Assembly: GCA_036925085.1 (NCBI GenBank)
Contig: JAUPFP010000030.1
Coordinates: forward strand, 1,178,001 to 1,242,000
Source of the DNA: Brachycybe producta
Lineage: Eukaryota; Arthropoda; Diplopoda; Playtdesmida; Andrognathidae
Direction: 5' to 3'
Length of the DNA: 64,000 nucleotides
Shown here: positions 1 through 13,900 of the stretch, piece by piece
Layout of the letters: each line of letters begins with the position of its first letter
Numbering within the stretch: the stretch's first letter is position 1
Program-made: the position numbers and the translations under genes
Notes under the pieces: generated by a model
The model's database searches: none
Told to the model about the DNA's origin: nothing
The model's input: only the letters and a program-made list of their open reading frames with translations

Positions 1-14
1 CGTTAAGTAAGCAG

Positions 15-226
15 TCCTAGGGCTCGGATTTTATGCATTATCAAGCAAATGTTTGTCAATATGTGGCCCAAGAGCCAATTGTGAAGTAATCATCATCATT
101 AGAGCAACCAACAATTACAGTTTTTTCAATCAAAAACACCGGTTAGAGGCTAGAACTTTCTAGTAGAAAATAGAATTGGCACTTGGGCCACAAATCGAGA
201 AACATTTGCTTGATATTTTGGAAACA
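15..226. mobile_element. Inverted-repeat MITE (family E), abutting an EGF exon
   Basis: The left end AGGGCTCGGATTTTATGCAT and following AATGTTTGTCAATATGTGG pair with the inverted CCACAAATCGAGAAACATTT near the right end. The family is seen again at 15883-16142 and 48285-48418. The outermost right-end bases present in the 48.3 kb copy are missing here, and the homology stops within a few bases of the 5' splice site at 228/227. Confidence 0.7.
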
Positions 227-228
227 AC

Positions 229-3200
229 CGTGTTCACAGAGATGACCGAAAAAACCGTCGGCACACCGACAACACCCAGAAATCGGATCACAAGTTGCGT
301 TATTCTGACACAAACAAGGATATCGACAGTTCGGACCAAACGAACCCTCGAGACAAACTATACGCAAAATAAAAGCGAATTAATGTTATGCGTAAATGAC
401 AAGAAAAACAGATCCGGACTGACAAACCATCATCACATTTTGGCCCAGTTCGACCAGAAACACACGTGCACGTGCCATTCGCCCGGTCACATTTTCCATA
501 TTTTGAGCAGTTGCACGTTTCCGTACATTCCAAACCAAATAAATCATTTGGACATTCTAGTTATTAATTCCAATAATAAAATATAATCATACGATTGGTC
601 TCAAATAATGTAAATGCTAAACAAAAACCTTCGTCACAAAGAAGTCCAGTGAATCCAGGAGGACATTGGCAAGTGCCACTGACGTGATTACACTGGGCTC
701 CAAAGGCACAACGTGGGCACGTTTGATTACAATCGGTTCCGAACCAACCCTGTGGACAACCTGTAAAATTGCACGTCAAAAATGTTTCATTGTAAATTCT
801 CCTCAAGCTTGAACGTGTTTTAGAAACTAGAAAGTAGCTCAGCCACTTGTGGGTATTTTCACGTTCACATCTTTTAAAATGAGCTTTTCTTTCTATTTCA
901 GTTTGAAAATAACTCAACATTACGTGGACAATATTTTTAGTTTTTGTCTCATTAAAAAGTTTATTTTGAAAGATATCATCATGAAAAAACTTTTAGCATT
1001 ATCAATTTATCACCAACTAATCTTCTTCTGAAAAAAGTTTCACTGAAAAGTTAAAAACCCTACATTTTCTCCAAACCGCGGTTGGGGTGATTCAACTATG
1101 AAACCACCTTAAATGATTCAGGTTGCCATTCTAGTTTCTGAAACACTTTCAATTTCTGCATAGTTTTACTTTGAGTACAGGTGGGCCCATAGAACCCAGG
1201 TGGACATTCACAACGACCAGTATGGGGGTCGCAACTCGCATTATTCTTGCAAAAACACCTCAAATGACAGTTGACGCCGAAGAATCCATGTGGACAACCT
1301 AAAACAAACCAATCACAAAGGCAAAGGGTCAAAGCAAAAGGTCACAACGAAATACATTTATAACGTTGTGACCTTTTTTGCAATGTTTTCCTCTGTGTCC
1401 CGGTTTACAAACACAATCGCCACTGATGGCGTTGCAAATTGTATTCTTTGGACAAAAACAATTCTTTTCGCATCCATGGCCATATGTTCCCTCCGGACAA
1501 ACTAGTATAATAATCAATTTTTCAAATTAATCAAACGTTTTGAACAGTCGATTCAAGACTTTCGGACTACTTACGCATCTCGCACTGGGGTCCAGTTTTT
1601 CCGGGTGGACAATGACAGTGCCCAGTGACATGATCGCATGACTCTTCAATGTCACAGTCACATTCTTGGCTACAGTTTTTACCATAAAAATCTTTTGGAC
1701 AAACTTTGATAAAGAAAATTCACTTTAGCTGTTAGCAATATTATTTTCTCTTTTAAGGTTTACTTTTTTCGCAAAATTCGCCCACAAAACCAGGTGGACA
1801 GACACAGTGTCCAAACTTCGAATCACAAGGTGCATCATTGAGACATTTGCATATTTCTCGACAATTTACGCCAAAAAACCCGGGAATGCAATCTGGTTAA
1901 AATCAAATACTAACAATATATACAATATGATCACTCATAAGATAAATATAAAAACGATAAAATACAAATAAACGGACCCAAATCGCAAAGTTCTCCCATC
2001 CTTCCCCGTGGACACTCGCAAGATCCATTAAATCGGCTGCAAAGTGCATCCAAGTCACACTTGCATTCCTGCATGCAGTCGGCACCATAAAATCCTTCGG
2101 GACAGGCTGAAATCCACCAAAGAAAACCACTTTGATTAGAAGAAATAAATCATTTAATTTTGTATAGCTTACGAGCTTCGCACGTCATTCCAGTCCACCC
2201 AGTCGGACATTCACACTGACCACTGACATGATCACAGGGTGCTTCATTGCCACATATACATCGTTGAGCACAGGTTTGTCCGAAGTAGCCGCTCTGACAC
2301 TCTAAATGTGCATGAATTTGAAAAATAAATTTTAACGAGCCTAGCTTCAAAACCAGAGCCGTAACCAGCTCATTTTAAGTCCGAGGCAGTTGCCACCTCG
2401 CAATCATAGTTACGGCTCTGCTCAAAACATTCAAGTTTCAAATACTTTGATCGCATTCTCTGCCAACATAACCGGGCAAACAGAGACAGGATCCCGACAC
2501 TGGATCACATCCAACACCATGAACACAGGAACAGTTATTTTCACAGTCTGGACCCCAATAACCAGGAGAACATCCTAAAAACGAATAAATTTAACGTAAG
2601 GTCACATATCTAAGTAATACAATATGGACAATTATTTGATCACGTTGTTGGCAATCGATTCCGTGCATTCCAGGTGGACACTGGCATGTTCCTGAAACAT
2701 GATTACAGCGTGATCCTGGGCTACAGTTGCAACGAAACATGCAATCCAGTCCGTGAAATCCATCTGGACAAGGACGGTCACAGAATGTTCCGTGCCATCC
2801 GGGAGCACAAGTGCACGCACCGCTCACGTGATCGCAAGTGGCTCCGTGGTGACATGCACATTTCTGCTTGCAAATGGTACCATAATGTCCGGCAGGACAA
2901 GCTGCATTAGAAAAACGAAACAGAACTCGAGAACTTTATAGAAACTCATACCAAGATTCTACTGTTTTTGCTGTTATTTACGCTGATCGCACTTGAATCC
3001 TTGCCATCCGGGAGTGCAAAAACATCCTCCAGTTACGTGGTCGCAATCGCCTCCATTCAAACAATGACATTTTTCTTTACAACCGACACCGAAGTAGCCA
3101 GGACTGCAAGCTGAAAATCATATTACAAAAAACTTCAAAAGATGAAGGCAAAATGGTTGTTTACGTACTCTGATCGCAGTGTCTTCCGAGCCAACCAGCT

Positions 3201-4945
3201 GGACAAAAACATGTGCCATCAACGGCATCACAATCTGCTCCATTTTGACAAAGACATGGAAGGAGACAATCTTTTCCATACCTTTGATTGCCGCACACTT
3301 TTTAAAAGGAATTTCGTAAACAAGAATTAACTTAATTCACCGTAGCACAATCATACAAGGCCGTAATTAATATATTGAGCTACCCTTCTAGTTTATAAAA
3401 TACTTTCAAGTTTTTCTTAATTTTAATACCTCAGTATACGGTAAGTATTATAAAAAAAACCTGTCCCCGAAAAATATTTGTAGTTACGGCCTTGTGCGAA
3501 TACATCTGACTTTTACTAAAATAAATCCTACTTTTTTCACATTTCTGTCCATAAAATCCAGGTTGACAGTCACATTTACCACTGATAGAATCACAGGTAG
3601 ATTCATTATGGCATGAACAATTTCTCAGACAACTAGAACCATATTTTCCAGGCTCACATTCTGAAAAAAGTACATGAAAGTGTAGTAAGTAAAACCCGTA
3701 AATTGACTCTATAGTGTAAGTGGCTGAAATTTCTAGAACTCACCTGTCTTGCAATCTTTGCCCATTTTTCCCGGCTCACAAAGACAAATTCCAGTAACAG
3801 GGTCACAAGGTTGAAGGCCACAGGCACATAACTGTCGACAATTTTTACCAAACCTACCTTCGTAACATGCTACATATTCCAAACACTCGAATCAGTTACG
3901 AAAGTACATTCGAACTCGCCGAATGAGTTAACTTACGTGTCTCGCATTTTGAACCAGTAAATCCAGCGGGACAATCAAGTAAACACTCCCCAGTTTCTGG
4001 ATCGCAAACAGCATCATCGTCGCAGTGACACACATGCTGACATTCCTTTCCCCATCGATCGTTAGGACATGGATCTCGACATTTAACACCCGTATATCCA
4101 CTACGGCACTCGCATTTTCCTGTCTTGGAGTGTATCAAAAAAGTTTACGACAAACAATATCGAGTTAACTGTCACCGTCACCTTTTTATTGCATTGTTCG
4201 GTGTTCTCAGACACACAATCACATTGGTTTTTGCAGTTTGGTCCATAGGTATTACTGGGACATGGCAGATTGCATTGTGGCCCAAAACGGCCTGGATCAC
4301 ATTCGCAAAAACCAAAAATTCTATTACATCGTCCACTTCCAGCACAGGTTTGTGGACACTTCTTATGACAGCGCTTTCCGTAGAATCCCATCGGGCAACC
4401 ATCCTCGCAATGGCGACCTTTGACACCAGGTGGGCACCGACACTCGCCAGTCACATGATTGCAGTGACCTCCATTCAAACATTTGCAAACAGCGTTGCAA
4501 CCTTCACCATAGAAACCCTTCATTGGTTTCGAAAATGATAAAACTTTCACGGTCACCGGCCATCGTTTTAACAGCGCCTAAGAGCCTTGGCACAAGAACA
4601 ATTTTTTAGTGGTCGCGTTCGACTGCAATATGGAGTCGGCGTGATCATCGTGTGCAAAGGTCCAGTGTTTTTCCAAAACAATACATTGTCAACCACGGTC
4701 CACAGCTCAGACACCTACGACAACATTTTGTAGTCGAACTTGACCACTCACAAGTGATTCGTGTTCCAAAGCTCGAGGTCATATTTTCAAAAATTAACTC
4801 ACTTCGGCACACGTTTCATTGCAGACTAAACCAGTGTAGCCTTTTGGACACTGGCAACCGGTACGACGAGCGTTACACTTTCCACCGTTACGACAATCAT
4901 CGCAACTCAATTTGCAATCATGGCCAAACTTCCCAGGGAAACAAC
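229..4945 (-). CDS. MEGF6: Laminin-type EGF array of MEGF6-like gene (21 modules in window)
   Basis: Eighteen exons encode 21 modules of the form CPxGFYGxxC...C-x-C...CDHVSGxCxCPPGxxGxxC. Twelve exons are exactly 129 bp and one (2644-2901) is 258 bp, exactly two units, so it probably lost an intron. The first two introns of the array are phase 0 instead of phase 1: GAA|GTGAGT at 4802 joins to GGT at 4517 to give CAEGFYGEGC, and 4182 joins to 4123 to give EQCNKKTGKCEC across a 58 bp intron. The array is still open at 229 and continues beyond the window. Confidence 0.9.
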
Positions 4946-7900
4946 CTTTCATCATATTTCATAAAAATCACCTCTTAAAAAAATCAACAATGCGTGAAAA
5001 AACAATGCATACCATCTCTGAGTCGTCGTCTTCGAAATGCCATCAACGGTTCCGACCTATTGTCTCGTATGTGAATGACAGCCGGTGGAGCAAACTGATA
5101 ACGGATACGATTACTCGGACGCCACGCTTCGCCGATGCGTTCCGTAGGATCGGTCGCATCTGGAATGTCGCCTCGATACGGTTCAATATCAGCTTCGGAC
5201 GTCACTTTACAAAATATAATAATAAATTAAAACAAAATGCCGGTGTTGCCTAATTAGACACTTTACTTTCGCAAGATTTTAAATCTTCGTTCAGAATGTA
5301 GCCTCTCGCACAAGAACATTGGTACGATCCGACAACATTCGTACAAGATTGCTCGCAACCACCATTTTCACGAGAACACTCATCGATATCTGCAAAACAA
5401 TGTAAACAAAATCAAGTTTACAACTCATTGGACCATTTAAAATGAAGACGAAACGTGATGAAAACAAAAGACATTCAATTGCAGAAAATATTATTTCTTC
5501 AAGCTCAACCTTGAAGTTTTTAAACTGCGATCACATTGACAATATTAAAAGCAAAATCCTTGAATAAATTACATTTCCAATGTGATTAATAATTAAATCT
5601 TGCAAGACTTGCACACATGATAATCATGAAAAACACTCCATCTTCGTTTGTTGCAACAAAAAAAAATCTGTGCAAAATTCACAGCAAATTTTTGACTCAT
5701 TTCTTGTACTAAATCTTGCAATCTAAACAAAATTTTAAATCTATTGGATGTCTTTCCTAAAATGGAAACTTCTCCTCGAAGAAAAGCAAACAACATCGAG
5801 ATCATTATTCGAGAGAAGAACAGTGAGGCACTTGTCAAAGAATGGAGAGAGAGAGAAAAAAAAAATGGGAACAAACAAACTACAAGACACTTAAATAGTT
5901 ACCATCACAGTGAACTCCATCCCTTTTAAGAATGTATCCTCCCCGACAGGCGCAAGTGTAACCTCCGGGCGCATTCGAACATTCTTGTTGACAGTTGTAA
6001 TTCCCCTCATTGCATTCATCCACATCTATTAATATAATTATTAAATGCTTCTTCTTACACTCAACTTCATTTACTTTTCTACTTTTTTAAAAACACTTTC
6101 GATTTCTTCTAAGCTCTTTTGTAAACAGCTGTTTCTTTTAAAACTTTTAAGTTATTTTTGCATACCAGAAGTAAAAAAAACAACACTAAAGAGAAATTGA
6201 AAGTGTGTTAAAAACTAGAAGGGTAGCTGAATCACATAATAGCATTTTTAATGTTGATATCTTTTAAAATAAACTTTTTAAGTGTTTCTTCCGAATCGAA
6301 GCTGATAACTGGACATGCAATATAATTACCCTGACACGTTTTGCCATCCGACAAGAGGACGTAACCGTGCTGACACGAACAGATCGGCCCTCGAGGACTG
6401 TGTTCGCAAACGTGATCGCAACCACCGTTCTTTGCTGCACAACTATTTACAACTTCCATCTCTATTTCTGCAAAACAACAACAACAAAAATAAAATTAAC
6501 CATTGTTACATTTTTTTGCAATTTTTTTTATTGTAACGAATTCATAACTGTAACAAGATTTTCCATCGCTGCCCAACTGATACTGATGGTAACACTGGCA
6601 CACATATGATCCAATAGCATTTTGACATGTATGAGAACATGGTTGAAACTGGTCACATTCGTTGATGTCCTCGCACGATTTGCCGTCAGGTTTTAGTTGA
6701 TAACCGATCAAACAACTGCAAACGACTTGTCCACGGTTGAAATCACAGCGATGAGCGCAACCACCGTTATTCGACGCACATCCATTCACTTCTATTCACA
6801 ACAAATAAAAATTCTTTTCGTTTCAAATACTGAGCACTAAAGAAATGGCTTTTACCACCCTACTATACCTTTGCACGATTTGCCATCCGAAAGCAGTTCG
6901 TAACCCGGTTTGCATTTGCACTTTACGACGCGCGAACTCTCTTCGCAAAGTTGCTCACAGCCACCGTTATTTACGCTGCACCTTTTTACATCTTCGAGCA
7001 ATAATTAAAATTAAAAACGGTGGCCATCTCGGAAGCATCTCAATTTTATGAACGAACTCACCGATACAAGTTCGTCCATCGGTGTGCAACTGTTGACTCA
7101 CGAGACACTCGCAAGTGTAGCTGCCGTTGGTGTTTTTGCAAATATGTTGACAACCACCGTTGTGTTGTTTGCATTCGTCTTCGTCTTTCAAATACAAAAA
7201 TGTAAACTGAATTATTAGAATAACGGTTCGAGTTCGATTCGGTCAGGGGTGGACTGGCCTATCGGACTATCGAGCATTTTTTTCCCTATGGGCAGCTTAG
7301 TTTGAGGGCCGATTTTATGATAAAACTCGATAAAAGTTTAAAAATCGCACCAGAAAATGGATGTAAAAGTAATATTAGTATTTCTAACAGTAGAAAGTAT
7401 AAAAATGTAAAATAACACATTTTATTGGCATAAAGAACAGAGTTTTCAATTTATTAAAAAAGTTTTCCCTCGCTACGCTCGCTAAAGGTTTGTGCATGTG
7501 TGTCCTAGCTTTCTAGGCATTTTTGGAGTATTTTTTACTCCTTCTCGGACTGTTCTTTTTCTCCCAGTCCGCCCCTGGATTAGGTGTCCTTACTACCTTC
7601 ACAATGACGTCTATCTGCTGCCAAACGGTATCCACTAGGACATTTACAGTAGAATCCACCGAAAGTATTACAGCAACCGTGCTGACAACCACCATTGTTT
7701 ACAGCACATTCGTTGACATCTTTTAAAATAAAAAAGTGCAAAATATAATATTATTGTATGAAAATAAACTTGTATTATGGGATTCTGACAATGCCATTAT
7801 TTCAACTGCGGATCAGAAAACATTTCCAATCTTTATTGGGTTGATTTATAATTTTGGGTTTTGACAATGTATTTCGCATGCTACAATTGGACTTTTTTTT

Positions 7901-10900
7901 TGTTCCTCTGCCACAGGCCTTCTTGGCTACGTGCAGAGTAATTTTTTCAAATTCAAAATATGTTGTTATTTAAAAGTGGTGCTCGGCAAAGCAAAATTAC
8001 AAATTCAATAAAAAAACACACGATATTTTAAATTTAAAAAAAAGGTGGAGATTAATACAAAAATTGCAACTTGTTGTTGGTGGGATGTTTTTTTTGGGTT
8101 CACCGGAAGGCACTACGGAGTGTTAAAACATTAATACTTTATTATTCAGAATGACGAAGATGATTTCAAATGTCAAAGTAACCAGTTAACAAAGATAAAT
8201 GGATTTTTTTTCTAGATTCAAAGTGACAACAAATGGGGTTTATTTTTTTTAAAAAAAACTCCATGACATGAAAAAAAAAACAGCAACACGAAAAGTTGTG
8301 CTCAAATTAATTCGGTGTGGTTGGATTTTTTTTTTAGAAAAAAAGGAAACACTTTGAACAATTTCGTTTCTGAATACGAGCGTAAGCTGTAAATTGATGC
8401 GAAAAAGGCATATTGTGTGGTCGACTTAACTAACAAACAAGAAAAGTTCAGTTTGCAAAAGTTGGTAGAAAACGAAAAAAAAAATAACTAACTTTTGACA
8501 ACAAGAAGTGAGAAGAAATGTATCAAATTCAAGGGCAAAAAATAATTACTCATCGGAGTCATCATCACTAAAGATCAAAACTGTTACGCAAATGTGCAAT
8601 ATTTTTTTAGAAATAATGCATTTCATGCAAATAAAAATAACCACACCCTCAAAAATGCAAAATATCATTGTTGGGACAAATTACTTTTAAAAGTAATGAA
8701 TTACAATTAGGCTGCTAATTACTTCAGTAAAAAAAACTAAATACAATAACAAAAACATCAATTACATTAATGTCTGAATTAATAGATCATCAAAACGATT
8801 TTTTTTAAGAAACCATTTGTAGATTTTTGTTTGACAAAAATGGTTTTCTAAAAGAATTAAATAAAATTATGTTAACTAACTGTATGCAAATTTTCAAAAA
8901 GTAAGCAAATTGTGCGTTTTATGCAAATTTATTTTGGATTAATAAACTGATTATTATTAATCCACATATAAGATCTAAACCGGATTGAAACCGTCATTAC
9001 GCAATTTTACGCAACCTTGTTGGCCTTATTCATCACTGAACGTTGCAAGTTGATGAAATCCTTACCATATTGACATCGAATTCCGTGAAATCCAGATGGA
9101 CATTTACACATTCGACCATATCCTCCACAACGCCCACCATTCAAACACATTGAACTGCCACCACCACATTGAGCTACACAGAATACAAACACAACAATAT
9201 GATGTAGTTTGATTACAAACGAAATCGGTAACATCCTTAGAGACAAGAAAAACTGTCAAAATGTCACCAACTTCCCCAATTCCACTATATTTAGTTAGCT
9301 GTTATTGTGAAAATGAACAAGAACACTATTTTAAATGTGTTCAACAACCAACTCAACAAAAAAAAAGAGACAAACTGATCGCAATTTAAAGAAAGTGATA
9401 CTTTTGCCAAGACAAGAAGACAACGGTTTTTTAGGATTTTTGGCAACAATTACTCTCAAGTTTCTTGCACTTCATTTAAATCAAACAGTTTTAGAAGAAA
9501 AAAGAAAAATCCTTCTCATAAATACATGTACAAGGAAGTTAGATTTAATTTCGCCTCTACATAACATTTCATGGTTAAAGTGCGACCCACCATTCAATAT
9601 GACGGAAGCAAAAAGTACAAATGTTTGGCTTTGGTTTTTGTCATACATTTTGCAACATCTAAAATAAGAAAGACTTTATGGCACTTCCATAGGGTTTCTT
9701 GCTATGGTGTCCGTGTGGCTGTACCCATCTCGAGTGACTCCATCGCAAACGACGCCGAAGGTTGGTGGTGGAGGCTAGTTTTTATTGGGGAATTACTTCA
9801 AAGTACCTAGTGTGCCAGCTAAATTAACAATCAACCTCCACTGTCAGTTAAGCGCGTGAAAACATGAAAACCGCTTTTAAAAATACTTTTTTTAATGTCT
9901 TAATTACAATAATTAAGAAAACAAAATTAACCTAACTCCGTAATTTGAACGCTCAGAAAGGAGAAAAAGCCACGATAGCAGCCACAACTGCACAACTATG
10001 GTTTCATTATTTTTCTATTACCATTGATTCGACTGTGACATCATTATTTCTTCGTTACTACGCCAATGCTAATGAAAAATTAGAAGACACAAAATTGCCA
10101 GTTGTGGGTGCAATCATGGCTTTTTCTTCTTATCCGAGCGTTCAAATGGGATAACAACATTTAAAAAGGCTAGACAAATGGTAACTATTGGGAGGAGGAA
10201 AAATGCTTGGGAACTAATTAGGACCTAGTGTGCCAGCAGCATTTCTTCAGTACTTGCGCATTATTGTTGCTAGCCTCTATCTCAAACCCTGACAGTCGTT
10301 TCAGATGGAACCAAACCGCCAATGTCACCACCTTTCATGCACTCCACCCATAAGATAGACCTTTGTAGAAAATTTGATTAATAGCAAAATGAAATCAATA
10401 GGCTAAAATCAGGGGTGAAATGAGATTCAATAAATAAGCAAAAACACACACTTTCACAGAAGGGGGTGACATAAAAACGAAATAAAATTTAAATAAGAAA
10501 AGGGAACTTTAGAAAAGAGAGAGAGAGACGGGGAAAAAAAGCAACAACAACAAAAAAATAGTCAATCAATTCCTCCAAAATTTTCAATTAACTCTTCTGA
10601 ATTTTTTTTTTCCTGGACACCGCCCCAAAGTTGAGTCATAATTTGAAGCCTAAAAATAGACCCTCACAAACTCATTGTATTTAATGTCCCGGCAAAGAAG
10701 AAAAACACAAAACAATTTGTAATGAAATTCATATTTTCAAAATAAATAAAGGAGGAGATTTTTTCAAAAACATTTCATTATAAAAGCAATCAAGGTAAAG
10801 GTTGAAAGGTAATAATGAGTATAGAGGTGGTGGTGGTGGTCACTGCATGGTCAAGACAGTTGCTTCAGAATGTATGCCCATCATAAAGTATAAATATTAT

Positions 10901-13900
10901 TAGACAGGAAGTAGGGAGGCTTAAATGTCAGGACCCTGAATCCTCCTCAATTCATATGTTTTAAATTTAGGCGTCTTATTTCTGGTTTTTCTATTTTGAA
11001 TTTCTTATCTTTCCATCTGTTTTTATGTTTGTCTGTGTATATAGTAAATAATAATTATTTTGTAATTAAGGAAGAAAATTGTTAATTTTTTTCTTGTTAA
11101 GTTGTTATGTAAGATTTTCGTGGTGGTCAATGTGGTGGTCATCATGAGAATCTGAGCACAAAGTAATTAAAACAAAACGCAAAAGTTTCAAGAGCAACTA
11201 AATTAGTAAAACATAAAACAAACACATAAATGAGTTGGTGGCCATGAGAACAAAAAATATATACTTAATATTCAGTGAAAGTTTTATTATGTTTTTAAGC
11301 CAGTTTTATTGCATAAATTATAACAACGATCCACCATAAAGACCCGTCCACACAGAGTGCAACTAAGTGGAGATATTTCGACCTTCAACAGGTTTCTGAC
11401 AACAAAGTTGTCACTAGTTGACGCATATGTCTCGAAATGTTTCTGTCGCAAGTCTCCGAATGTCTCCACTTGTTGCATGTTTCCATTTTTAGCAGTAAAT
11501 TTCAATGTGGCAAATAACAACAAGCGGCAACTTGTAGGAACTGTCTCCGGATGCTGCTTCTATAGTATGAACGGTCTCCAGTTGTCGTCTGTTGTTGACT
11601 GTTTCATTTGGGAATATTTGTCTTCGAGCAAATCGACAAACATTTGTTGCCACCTATATGGACACTTATGTATGATAGGCACTGTGCAAGTAGTTGTTGC
11701 ATACTTTGTGTCAACAATATGTTTCTATACAGTGGACACAATGTGCAACACGTTGCTGGACACTTTGTGTCAGCAACATGTTTTTCCCGTGTGGACACAA
11801 TGTTTCCTCATGTTGCCACACGTTTCAGGTTGATGGAAACAGCTAGAAACATATCGCAACAAAAATGTTTCCACTTGTTGCAATTCTGTGTGTACAGTTC
11901 TTTACAAAATAGCAATGAAAAAGAGGACCCGGGGGGGGGGGGTCAATAAAAATGCCAAAAATATACAAAAATGGTTCCACTTACGATACATGCAACCAGC
12001 TTCACCATTCAATTGTTTCCAACCTTCACAACATCGATATTTAGTATTATATTTGGTCTCTTGTGTGTGGGAGTAAGTGGTGTAATAAGTGGTCCTTGTA
12101 AAAAAACGAAAACAAAAGCAAATAAAATTATTTGTAATTTATGATATAAAAGTGAAAAAGTTGCCCACTTTCATTTTCATCAAATTCCAAATCAGTGCCG
12201 CCACAAAACAAAAGGTTAAATAAAAAGGTCAGACTCGATCAAAGAATTACACCTTTTTTTTTTTTTTCTCTTCATGAATAGCCATTTAAATTCCTCAAAT
12301 AAACTTCATAAATGGTTTTTTTAGGTTTCAACCAAAACAGAATTTTAAGCACCTTTGGAGGGCAATGGTGCCCACCTCCTACATTTCCAACCACCTGATG
12401 ATGATGATGATGGTGGCCTTTGGGCACCAAATTGATGTTGTCACTGCCATAAATATAATAATACCTTGGTTCCAATCCGGTGCACATACTACTGCCACCG
12501 TCCTCATCTCCACAGTTTGGTTTCCATACTTTGACCATTCTAGTATAAGCCTTGACACAAGGTTTGACCACGTTGACCAACTCCACATCTTGATAGGAAC
12601 ACACGTGTGGCCTAAAAACACAATTGTCAAAATATATACAATTAGGCCACCATAATGTACATGATACACATCCTCATTGTGTCGACTGTCACATTCTTGA
12701 CACAAAGTGTCACATCCTCCTCATAAATGTGACATCTAAATTGACAGACTGACAAGTGACAACATAATTCATACATACAATGCGCAGTTATATTATCAAT
12801 AATAATTTTTTATTAAAAAAATTAAGAAATATATACTGTATGTGGGGGGCGACTATGTGACGTCATTCATTGTAAAATTACAAATAAGACAGTTCTGATT
12901 TTTAATTGACACGTGACCAAACAGACGCGATTCATTCCTTTTGAGTTATTTTTGGAGAGATCCAGAAAAGTGAACATCTGGTGTTCTCCAGTGTGATGTT
13001 TGTCACCTGTCACTTTCAATTCACCCAATCCCATTCAGAGATGGGCCATATGCCCAATTCTCATACTTATTACCTAATTCATTTCTACCAGATACAAATT
13101 ATAGATTGTAAAATTGAATACCTCGAAAATGATCCGTTATATACTACAGAAATATTGGCCATGTTTCAAATGTGGTTAGGTATGACCTACATAAAGCTAC
13201 AGGGCCTCATTTGGTCTGGGTCTGGCAATTTAATGGAAACATCTTTAGGGCTTTGTGGGCCTCAAGGATCTATTGCACTTGTGGGCCTCCAGAGTCTGGT
13301 GCATTTGTGAACTTGGTAGGATATTTTAACCTTGTGAGCCTGATGGGCTTGGTCAAAATTCCTTGGATTAGGTTGAACCTCAATTTTTTTTTTACAAAAT
13401 TTCACCAAATGTGGGTAACCTGAAAAGCAAAACAATTGTTCAATTCATTACAATTACCACTGATAATGAAAAACCTTCTTACATAAGTGGGCCACCCATT
13501 ACAGTATTTGAGTTTCATATCTTTTTTAAACTTCCTCAAATTTCTCAACATTGTGGCAGGCTGTATTATATAAATTATTCCTAATTTAAATACTTTACCA
13601 GTCAAATTAATCATTAGACGTTTTTTTTTGTAATTGAATCAATAAACAATATGAACAGTTACCCATTTTTATAAATATTCTAGCAATATTATAAAATAAA
13701 TATCAATTTAAAAAAAAGTTAAGATATTTAATAAGGTAGAGATTACATTATTAAGTTATCTGCCTAATTGATTAATCTGGTATAATTATAATTCCTTGCT
13801 AATCATCTGAAGAGATATTTGTTTCTTAATGAATCTATTTTTCAACACGCAGAAAATAACAGTTAATTTGCAAAAGAAAACATCATTTCAACATGAAAAT

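Noticed and set aside
4560..4800. Possible extra EGF exon between 4803 and 4517
   Set aside because: No frame gives EGF cysteine spacing, and direct joining of CAE to GFYGEGC in phase 0 makes a complete module.
7226..7243. GGTTCGAGTTCGATTC resembling a tRNA T-arm
   Set aside because: No acceptor stem, D-arm or anticodon arm can be placed around it, and it is the target flank of a hAT-like MITE.
11357..11833. 158-codon plus-strand ORF near the EMI exon
   Set aside because: It lies entirely within a foldback element with repeated GTTGC/GTGTGGAC motifs, is Cys/Val-rich in step with the repeat, and overlaps other open frames.
12365..12655. ORFs with poly-Met or poly-His opposite the EMI exon
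   Set aside because: They come from a short ATG/CAT repeat in the intron next to the EMI exon and from the antisense of the exon.
12981..13423. 109- and 83-codon plus-strand ORFs in MEGF6 intron 1
   Set aside because: Overlapping frames, no recognisable motif, and GGGCCT-type low-complexity wording. Not supported as coding.
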